The notes under the pieces are model-generated. The model did not search any database. It was not told the DNA's origin and saw only the letters and a list, made by a program, of their open reading frames with translations. Position numbers and translations under genes: made by a program. Positions 8,180 through 13,210 of a stretch of DNA of 45,565 nucleotides are shown here, one piece after another. The stretch spans positions 1 through 45,565 of the forward strand of contig DDSV01000012.1 of the NCBI GenBank assembly GCA_002344215.1. Reading direction: 5' to 3'. The DNA is from Akkermansiaceae bacterium UBA2381 (GTDB taxonomy: Bacteria > Verrucomicrobiota > Verrucomicrobiia > Verrucomicrobiales > DEV007). Numbering within the stretch: position 1 is the stretch's first letter; each line of letters opens with the position of its first letter.

Positions 8180-8422
8180 ATGAGCAAGCTGTCCCAACCA
8201 TGCCCCGAGTGCTCATTCCGGGAGAGCTCTCCTCTCGAGTATGACGAGGATGCTCAAGAAGCACTATCGGATGGCTGCGCACCGAGCTGTCATTCTCTTG
8301 GTGCGATGAGCAGCATCTTCATGGAGACAGCTCCTACGGAGAACCGATGCCTAGGCTACTAAGCCTGGATGGAGGAGTCGAAGGATTCGCTCGTCCCCGC
8401 ACTTGCTGACCTACCAGCATGA
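8180..8422 (+). pseudogene. Small CPxC zinc-ribbon-like protein, interrupted by TAA
   Basis: The frame opens at ATG 8180 behind a GAGGGGG ribosome site and reaches a TAA at 8360-8362 after 60 residues. It matches the gene at 9101 closely: CPECSFRESSPLEY versus CPDCPYRESSPLRY, then a Cys-His pair and ENRCLGY. The paralogue goes on as CLGY-D-AWSAGEEG; here the same place reads CLGY-stop-AWMEESKD, and the frame then stays open to a TGA at 8420-8422. That TGA overlaps the next ATG in ATGA form, just as happens before the paralogue. The TAA is therefore probably a recent nonsense change (or a sequencing error) in a gene that originally ended at 8422. The motif CPxCx(F/Y)R with later Cys-His and Cys resembles phage-associated DUF6283 proteins, probably metal-binding. 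A shortened 60-residue product might still be made. Confidence 0.65.
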
Positions 8423-8505
8423 GCTCTGACCTCAACATCACCTCAGGGCAAGCTCCCTGGAAAAGCGACTCTCGATCAGCAGGCAGACCAGAGCTGCTAA
8501 GCTGG

Positions 8506-8536
8506 GGTAGCTCATCACACCCTCCGATGAGCTACC
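8506..8536 (+). terminator. Probable intrinsic terminator
   Basis: An 11-base perfect stem, GGTAGCTCATC at 8506-8516 and GATGAGCTACC at 8526-8536, with a 9-base loop, followed by TTTGGGTTTT. It would end transcription from the interrupted CPxC gene. It lies within a 66-codon open frame starting at ATG 8419, which makes that frame doubtful as a gene. Confidence 0.6.
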
Positions 8537-8666
8537 TTTGGGTTTTCCCTATTACCTCCTGTCGATCGTGGTCGACTGTATATACTCCGGCGTCACCATG
8601 GAGGTACTTGCCTGATTGAGTGGATGGGCCAGGAAGCAGTCTACCTTAAGCTAATTGAGGAGGAGG

Positions 8667-9104
8667 GTGAGCACGGGAAAATCGACAGTGGTCTCCCCTC
8701 TGGCGGGACTACGAGAGGCGTTTGTTCCCTTCATAGGGCAGACAGTATCCGCAGAGCTCAGAGAGCAGTTTGAATACTGGCTCAAGCACTGCATGGTCCG
8801 CGTGGGGTTCCCGCCCCAATACTTGGTAACCGTGACTCCGGATCCTATCCAAACGGACCTCCTGCACCTGCGGATTACCCGGCGCACTTCTGAGGAGAAG
8901 CCATGCTCTCCCGAGTGGGGTGACGTAACCACCGTTGAGGGGCGACCCTACTATCGGTATGACTTCGACTCCTGTGACTCAAAGGAAGCTGAGGAGCACT
9001 ACTACTCCACCCAGGAGATGCTGCGTAAGCTTGGCCTCGAGATCAAGAGTGCGCACATTGAGCACGACTGCGTGTCTGGCTTCCTTGGTGAGTATCAAGC
9101 ATGA
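8667..9104 (+). CDS. Hypothetical protein between two CPxC paralogues
   Basis: A 145-residue protein that I do not recognise. The GTG at 8667 is chosen because AGGAGG stands just upstream (8658-8663); an in-frame TTG at 8655 would include the ribosome site in the coding region. It has PDPIQTDLLHLRITRR in the middle and a Tyr-rich YYRYDFD region before a C-terminal helix, with no signal peptide or membrane segment. Its TGA overlaps the ATG of the next gene (ATGA at 9101-9104), so the two are translationally coupled. Codon use and small size resemble phage genes. Function unknown. Confidence 0.7.
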   Translation: MSTGKSTVVSPLAGLREAFVPFIGQTVSAELREQFEYWLKHCMVRVGFPPQYLVTVTPDPIQTDLLHLRITRRTSEEKPCSPEWGDVTTVEGRPYYRYDFDSCDSKEAEEHYYSTQEMLRKLGLEIKSAHIEHDCVSGFLGEYQA

Positions 9105-9355
9105 GCTGCAAGCGGACGCCATGCCCAGATTGTCCTTACCGGGAGAGCTCTCCACTCAGGTATGAATCAGAGAGCATCATAGCTCTACTGGAGGCAGATC
9201 ACGAGCCTCGCTGTCACAGAGCACTGGGAGTCATGTGGGGTATCCTCGAGGTGCCACCTACTCCCGAGAACCGTTGTCTGGGCTATGATGCCTGGTCTGC
9301 GGGAGAGGAGGGCTTTGTCCTTCCACGGACTGCTGATACACCACACTCACTATAG
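9101..9355 (+). CDS. Small CPxC zinc-ribbon-like protein (DUF6283-like)
   Basis: An 84-residue protein, the intact paralogue of the interrupted gene at 8180. It has PCPDCPYRESSPLRY near the N-terminus, PRCHRALGVMWGI in the middle and PENRCLGYDAW after it. The two Cys of CPxC, the Cys-His pair and the last Cys could bind one metal ion. The layout CxxCPFR...CH...C is like the DUF6283 family found in many tailed-phage genomes; the match is by eye and the first part is shorter than usual. It overlaps the upstream gene by ATGA. The role is unknown; a phage or plasmid origin is inferred. Confidence 0.65.
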   Translation: MSCKRTPCPDCPYRESSPLRYESESIIALLEADHEPRCHRALGVMWGILEVPPTPENRCLGYDAWSAGEEGFVLPRTADTPHSL

Positions 9356-9418
9356 ATTCCATGACACAAAACTTCACTGTCAACGGATCCCTCGATCGAC
9401 CATTGTCGTAACTACATA

Positions 9419-9517
9419 ATGTCCAAAGAGATAGATAAAAAAAGGAGTGAGTCCGACCCGGTTGCCACACCGGCGTCGAACACGCCCAAATTTTTTACGC
9501 GCCCTGCACGGCAGTGA
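9419..9517 (+). CDS. Possible 32-residue peptide
   Basis: An ATG frame reading MSKEIDKKRSESDPV and ending TRPARQ. It is strongly charged, without hydrophobic core or signal. No clear ribosome site precedes it. It could be a chance frame; I list it because it is the only short frame in this gap with a protein-like start. Confidence 0.15.
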   Translation: MSKEIDKKRSESDPVATPASNTPKFFTRPARQ

Positions 9518-9853
9518 ATACGGGCATTCTCGCCCGGAATAGCTGACAGTTTGAGGGAAGGCTAGGTTATGGCCGATCGCCGAAGGTGGAACGAAGACTG
9601 CACTTCGACAGTGTTCAAGGGTAGCTATACCGAGCTGCCTCGAGAATGAGTAGAACCGACTTCGATTTGAGCATCTTGTCGGGCCAGAGGTCGAGGTCCA
9701 GAGGTGGAGGTATTCGAAACACCCTTATCATTCTGCGGGACCTCCAGCTCTACTTCAACGAACTGGCCCGAGACGTTCCGAAGGATAGCAGCGGTTCCAT
9801 GGAAGGTGGAGAGCAGGGAGTATCCTGAAGAGTACTAGTTCCGTCTCCCAGTC

Positions 9854-9928
9854 GTCCCTGGTGTGGTGTGCTCGGGACGCTCCTACGGGCTACGCCCTCG
9901 TCGCGCCCGGCAAGACCACACCTGGGAC
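9854..9928. other. Large nested hairpin
   Basis: GTCCCTGGTGTGGT (9854-9867) pairs with ACCACACCTGGGAC (9915-9928), 13 of 14 positions. The enclosed 47 bases contain GGGCTACGCCC and further GC-rich complementary pieces, so a branched fold is likely. It has no U-run, so it is not a simple terminator. Similar structures serve as origins or packaging signals in single-stranded DNA elements, but nothing here proves that. Confidence 0.6.
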
Positions 9929-9933
9929 CTCCA

Positions 9934-9963
9934 CAACGTGGAGTCGCAAGCTCCCCCACGTTG
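9934..9963. other. Hairpin with 8-bp stem
   Basis: CAACGTGG at 9934-9941 pairs exactly with CCACGTTG at 9956-9963 across a 14-base loop. It begins 5 bases after the large hairpin at 9854-9928, followed only by TTTCG. Confidence 0.55.
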
Positions 9964-10200
9964 TTTCGAATGGAGCACTTGTAAAAGTGACTCTGCTAAC
10001 TTTAGCGAGGTGCCTTCGGTGATGGAAGGATTCAGAATCAGAAGGGAGCTAAGCTGGTAATGTTGGGAGGTGGGTGATGTGATGCTTAAAATTTGAGCCC
10101 GGATTCGTGTGTTATGGGGCTCGCTTTATGGGAGCCTGCCGACCGGTTTAGAGCTGGGTGGTGTGAGTTGACCCTTGAGAATGTTGAACTGTAGTGCGGA

Positions 10201-10228
10201 AATAATCCGGCGGTATAGGGGTGTTACT
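10201..10228. repeat. 28-bp imperfect direct repeat, copy 1
   Basis: Matches 10440-10467 at about 24 of 28 positions, including a perfect GGGGTGTTACT at its end. The copies are 239 bases apart in the same orientation. Confidence 0.6.
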
Positions 10229-10439
10229 TAGGCGTCGGCGATCCGCTGATTCCAGCGTCCACGATGCTTTCGGTGGGATGACCAGCACCGATGTTTAGGC
10301 GATTACATGAGAGCTCTCTTTGCCCCGGCATATTTGACGACCATGATGCTTGCGGGAGCTCATGGAGGATGGTCGTGACGGAAGTGAGAGGGAAAGAGAG
10401 GTGGTCATGGAAGGAGGTAAGGTGGTGGTGTGGAGCTGA

Positions 10440-10467
10440 AAAAATCGGGCGTTATTGGGGTGTTACT
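10440..10467. repeat. 28-bp imperfect direct repeat, copy 2
   Basis: Second copy of the repeat at 10201-10228; ends with the same GGGGTGTTACT (10457-10467). No target-site or inverted-repeat pattern of an insertion sequence accompanies the pair. Confidence 0.6.
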
Positions 10468-10513
10468 GGACTGTGCTTCTGAAGCTGCTTGAGGATCTTT
10501 AGAGGTTCCGCCG

Positions 10514-10543
10514 AAAACCCCCGGCGGAATTCTCCGCCGGGGG
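10514..10543 (-). terminator. Strong intrinsic terminator of the Rep unit
   Basis: On the minus strand, CCCCCGGCGGA and TCCGCCGGGGG form an 11-bp stem (10518-10543) followed directly by TTTT (10517-10514). It starts 13 bases past the stop of the gene at 10556 and closes the minus-strand unit of HTH, Rep and small protein. Confidence 0.8.
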
Positions 10544-10555
10544 ACGCTCTCGATA

Positions 10556-10969
10556 CTAGGGGTTCCAGACGGGCATTCCCGGCAACAATAGGGTCGTGCT
10601 CATATTTTTGAGTCCCTGTTGAAGATGCAGAGCGACTCCGTGTCCTTCCAGCACATTGGGGTTGTCGAGCTGCAACCTGGCAGCCCGAAGGTCTGTCTTC
10701 CAGTGATGCGCCTTGACGAAACCTCGCTTGCCGAACTCCTTGAGAGCTATCAACTCTTGTAGGGCTCTCTTTGAGAGTCCTCCGCGGAGAAGATCAAGTT
10801 CGAGTTGGGCAGAACATGGTTCGGCATTCATGCAGTCATCTACATCGGAGAGCCCATTGGGGCGCCGTCTCCGGTAATCATCATGAATCCCCTGGCAGAG
10901 GTCCATAACTCGTTTGATTTGAATGAGCGTGAGTTCCTCGAATGGGAATTGGTATGTTGATTTTGTCAT
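10556..10969 (-). CDS. Small hypothetical protein downstream of Rep
   Basis: A 137-residue soluble protein of unknown family. The ATG at 10969 (MTKSTYQFPFEELTLIQIK) is preferred; a longer frame from 11035 would be translated across a 10-bp hairpin (10994-11027). It is mainly helical with charged pieces such as IHDDYRRRRPNGLSDVDD, and ends GMPVWNP. It has no signal peptide or membrane segment, so it is not an obvious phage coat protein. It is the last gene of the unit and is followed by a strong terminator. In comparable single-stranded phage elements this place may hold a DNA-binding or regulatory protein, but I have no direct evidence for that. Confidence 0.65.
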   Translation of the reverse strand: MTKSTYQFPFEELTLIQIKRVMDLCQGIHDDYRRRRPNGLSDVDDCMNAEPCSAQLELDLLRGGLSKRALQELIALKEFGKRGFVKAHHWKTDLRAARLQLDNPNVLEGHGVALHLQQGLKNMSTTLLLPGMPVWNP

Positions 10970-10993
10970 TTTTGTAATTTGTGATTCGCCGCG

Positions 10994-11027
10994 CGGCGGC
11001 ACAGGCCCGATGGGCAACTGTGCCGCC
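10994..11027. other. Hairpin between Rep and the small protein
   Basis: GGCGGCACAG (10994-11003 area) and CTGTGCCGCC (ending 11027) form a perfect 10-bp stem. It lies between the stop of Rep (11054) and the start at 10969. No U-run follows on either strand, so it is more likely to modulate translation or protect the RNA than to end transcription. Confidence 0.55.
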
Positions 11028-11053
11028 GGCGACATTACGTTCGTAGACCCGGT

Positions 11054-12133
11054 CTACCACACGGCAGCCTCGCGGTCGTTCACCGGAAAAGAGACGGAGC
11101 TTGGGATCACCGTCTCGTTTCCGTCAGCGTCGACGTCGACGACGTCGGGGAGCCGATCCTCAGGGAGGTGATCGGCCCAGCGGAATTCGTGAAGTTGCAG
11201 CCGGTGCTTTCGAACCTTGCTGCGGACTTCCCGATAGTGCTTCTCGGTAACGCCACTAGTCGCGCGATACCAAGCCAGCGGCTCGATACCTCCGAGAGCT
11301 CCCCAGGTTTCGGGGAACTGCTGAAGGATCGCGAGGAAGGTCGCCGTATTCGGATTGAAATCCGGCATCTTCGCGACCTCCTCGAACTCGAGCAGGAGCT
11401 CTCGATATACTCGATAGCACCGCTCAAAGCAGAGTTCGTGAAGAGTCACTGACTCGCGGTCTGAATAGCCCAACACCTTCGCGATGGGCTCTCTTTCTTT
11501 CATCTGGATCTCGACGCGCACCGAGATGCTGCGGTCCGGCCATTTTCCTTGACGACCGAGGACTTCCTTCGGTTTATCGTACATAACGATTCGGATGCGT
11601 TTTCCGTCGAAGACTACCGTGCTCAGCGAAGTACACTGATGCGGTGGACTTTTCGACGGGCTGCCGGGATGCTCGTTGTAGTAGAGCCTGGTCTCCCGGC
11701 GGATTCGTGGATGCCGCGCGAACTGGTGCAATGCAAGCACCATGCGCGGATCAAGGTGCAGATTCAGCACCAGATCGAGCCTGTTCAGCTCAATGTCGGG
11801 GTATGCCGTTCGTGGCATCAGCGTTTGGATAACCGTATCAAACGCTGCTCTCGCTCGATGTAGGTCGGCCGGACTTTTCAACTGGATTCCATTCGGTTGC
11901 CCGAGCAGTCTTGGAAGCGAGCAAGCCACCCATTCCAGTCTGTTGTCCTTCATTACTACATGCATTTTTGTCTCTTTGTGGTCTGCGGAGAACGCCCCCA
12001 CCCATTCCTGTGAATGGGGATGGACGCGACCCGTGAACTTCGATGTCCAGGCAATCAGTTCATTCCGCTGCAAGCGGATAATCTGATTGCTGTCTAGGGC
12101 TACCAACGCTCGACCACTGATTGAATCTATCAT
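11054..12133 (-). CDS. Replication initiator of phage gene II/X type
   Basis: A 359-residue protein from the ATG at 12133 (MIDSISGRALVALDSNQI). The open frame continues upstream to 12415, but that extension has no family character, and initiators of this kind commonly start with MID. A GAGAAG ribosome-like site lies 5 bases ahead. Family pattern: PRLLGQPNGI, then IELNRLDLVLNLHLD, then TVVFDGKRIRIVMYDKPKEV and ISVRVEIQMKER. This 'N', 'R.DL..N', 'YdK..E', 'lRvE' series is that of the filamentous phage replication protein family (Phage_CRI / gene II-X), which nicks one strand to start rolling-circle replication. It sits between an HTH gene and a small gene on the same strand. A plasmid rolling-circle initiator of the same superfamily is the main alternative. 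Confidence 0.7.
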   Translation of the reverse strand: MIDSISGRALVALDSNQIIRLQRNELIAWTSKFTGRVHPHSQEWVGAFSADHKETKMHVVMKDNRLEWVACSLPRLLGQPNGIQLKSPADLHRARAAFDTVIQTLMPRTAYPDIELNRLDLVLNLHLDPRMVLALHQFARHPRIRRETRLYYNEHPGSPSKSPPHQCTSLSTVVFDGKRIRIVMYDKPKEVLGRQGKWPDRSISVRVEIQMKEREPIAKVLGYSDRESVTLHELCFERCYRVYRELLLEFEEVAKMPDFNPNTATFLAILQQFPETWGALGGIEPLAWYRATSGVTEKHYREVRSKVRKHRLQLHEFRWADHLPEDRLPDVVDVDADGNETVIPSSVSFPVNDREAAVW

Positions 12134-12457
12134 TGTATCTTCTCGTGCTTCGGCTCCGATATGGGTTGGTGGAGCTGAGCTATTCTTTGGAGATTTGGCA
12201 GGAAGAAGCGAAAGGCTTGTGGGAATTACCCGAAGAGTTTCGACCATCCGGCTTTTGTTTCCGTCGTAGAGATCCGTGGGATCGTGGTGATCAGCACCTG
12301 TGCCGATCGCCGATTGCAGCAATTCCAAGAAGCCGGTTGCTTCTGGGAATGCTGCCAGGCTTCCCAGAACTTCCAGGAAGAGGAAATCGATCAAGTAGGT
12401 TTGGTAGGATTTCATTTCGTAGGAGGACTGGCGTGTTTGCTAGGAATTCAAAGAGTT
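12134..12457. other. Gap between HTH and Rep genes
   Basis: If Rep starts at 12133, about 365 bases separate it from the HTH gene stop at 12499. The region is open in the Rep frame as far as 12415 but reads as a poor protein. Besides the hairpin at 12458-12488 it shows no clear element; it should contain the promoter for rep. Confidence 0.4.
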
Positions 12458-12488
12458 GCGCCCTTCCACCGGAAGGATAAAAGGGCGC
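12458..12488 (-). terminator. Possible terminator after the HTH gene
   Basis: GCGCCCTT (12458-12465) pairs with AAGGGCGC (12481-12488), with a competing inner CCTTCC/GGAAGG stem. It begins 10 bases beyond the HTH stop on the minus strand but has only AACTCTTTG after it, so it may be a weak terminator or attenuator. Confidence 0.4.
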
Positions 12489-12498
12489 AGAGAATGCC

Positions 12499-12858
12499 TC
12501 AGACGATGTCCGGGGTGTCGTGTTCCTCCCCGTTGGCCATTGCCGGGGAGTTGGCGGAAGAGTGGGCTTTAATGTCCTCGACCACTTCGCTCGGGTCGAG
12601 GAACACCAATCTGCCTACGCGGTAAGGCCTTAAGATCCCTTTTGAGATCCAGCTGGCCACGATGCGTTCCGAGACTCCAAGGTCGTCAGCAACGCGGTGG
12701 ATACGCGTGAGGTGGATCACCGCTGGACACGGAATGATTGGCGCGAATACTTTCCGGAACGGTGTCCGTTTCGAGCCTCGGCTTAGGAGAGCCGACACCA
12801 GCGTTGGGATCGAGGACCGACCGGGCCGGACCTGCGACGCATGCCCGAAGTCGGGCAT
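12499..12858 (-). CDS. Helix-turn-helix (excisionase/MerR-type) DNA-binding protein
   Basis: Up to 119 residues. Residues about 48-95 form a winged helix-turn-helix of the excisionase / HTH_17 type: HLTRIHRVADDLGVSERIVA, then SWISKGILRPYRVGRLVFLD and PSEV. Such proteins direct excision of integrated elements or control their replication genes. The N-terminal 45 residues are basic and shapeless, and the ATG at 12858 lies inside a perfect palindrome, so a later start is possible, for example GTG at 12720 just before the domain. It precedes rep on the same strand and lies about 270 bases from the tRNA-Arg fragment, the usual place for a control or excision gene at an element end. Confidence 0.65.
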   Translation of the reverse strand: MPDFGHASQVRPGRSSIPTLVSALLSRGSKRTPFRKVFAPIIPCPAVIHLTRIHRVADDLGVSERIVASWISKGILRPYRVGRLVFLDPSEVVEDIKAHSSANSPAMANGEEHDTPDIV

Positions 12859-12881
12859 TCGGATGATGGTTTTGGATCATC
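12841..12881. other. Pair of adjacent palindromes
   Basis: ATGCCCGA/TCGGGCAT (12841-12858) and GATGAT/ATCATC (12862-12881) are neighbouring hairpins upstream of the HTH domain. They may be an operator or origin structure; no experimental analogue is evident. Confidence 0.45.
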
Positions 12882-13126
12882 AGAATCTTTGACGTCGCCT
12901 GGGGATTTTCCTTAGAAAAATTCTTGTCTAAACTTTCTGCAGGAACCCTGGGGCGAGACCGATTCAATCGGAAAGTCGGAACAATAGGCGCACACGAATA
13001 GCCGATCGGTCCCATTTTTGTAACGATTATGTATCACTTTCGTGGACGGAATATGGCAGAAATAAGCTGAATCTGTCGGAAATAGTTAATTTAATCCCAT
13101 AAATCCCTAATTATTAGACCTTCTGA

Positions 13127-13173
13127 CCGGATTTCTAATCCGTAGGTCACTGGTTCGAGTCCAGTAGGGCGTG
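13127..13173 (+). other. 3' half of tRNA-Arg(TCT), probable attachment site
   Basis: From the anticodon stem onward it reads as a tRNA: CGGATTTCTAATCCG holds loop TTTCTAA with anticodon TCT (13134-13136); ACTGG-TTCGAGT-CCAGT (13149-13165) is a perfect T arm; AGGGCGT (13166-13172) is the 3' acceptor strand with discriminator G, then a T-run. No D arm and no matching 5' acceptor ACGCCCT occurs upstream; the sequence before 13127 is AT-rich and unrelated. A half tRNA with an intact 3' end is the classic leftover of element insertion into a tRNA gene. Host DNA begins to the right. Confidence 0.75.
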
Positions 13174-13186
13174 CTTTTTCTTTCCC

Positions 13187-13208
13187 GGCCACCTTCCGGC
13201 CACCTTCC
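13187..13208. repeat. 11-bp tandem repeat, two copies
   Basis: GGCCACCTTCC occurs twice head to tail between the tRNA-Arg fragment and the stop codon of the first acyltransferase. Confidence 0.7.
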
Positions 13209-13210
13209 GG

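Larger units (their letters stand above)
9518..10513. other. About 1 kb gene-poor, structured region
   Basis: No convincing gene in 996 bases; a 60-codon frame at 9646-9828 and a 63-codon frame at 10291-10482 have poor protein character. It contains two large hairpins (9854-9928 and 9934-9963), a 28-base imperfect direct repeat (10201-10228 and 10440-10467) and a purine-rich stretch at about 10360-10440. Placed beyond the last gene of a replication-initiator unit, it may be the intergenic or origin region of the element. Confidence 0.45.
9854..13173. mobile_element. Integrated rolling-circle or ssDNA-phage-like element (left limit unknown)
   Basis: Minus-strand HTH, gene II-like Rep and small protein genes, a structured gene-poor region, and a tRNA-Arg 3' fragment on the right make up an integrated element. 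The right limit at the tRNA fragment is inferred from how tRNA-directed integration works: the duplicated 3' half marks the far end. The left limit is unknown: no second tRNA-Arg sequence is found in the window, so the element could start further left and include the CPxC genes or more. No integrase, coat or Zot-like protein is recognisable, so it may be a remnant or a satellite. Confidence 0.45.

Noticed and set aside
8125..8180. CTGATGA followed by GAAAC, suggestive of a hammerhead ribozyme core.
   Set aside because: The bases between do not form one stem II joined directly to GAAA; instead ATAGC/GCTAT and CCC/GGG make two separate short hairpins, and no stem III with a cleavage triplet is found.
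8419..8619. 66-codon open frame starting at the ATGA overlap after the interrupted CPxC gene.
   Set aside because: It runs through a perfect 11-bp terminator-like hairpin and has poor protein character; at most its first 25 codons were once a gene.
12998..13045. TTTTTGTAACGATTATGTATCAC, which recalls a dif site for XerC/XerD.
   Set aside because: The spacing between the two half-site-like pieces is too short (3 instead of about 6 bases) and the left arm matches poorly.
13101..13127. AATCCCT as a possible 5' acceptor strand that would complete the tRNA-Arg.
   Set aside because: Only 5 of 7 acceptor pairs would form and there is no D arm with the GG of the D loop, so the tRNA is not complete.
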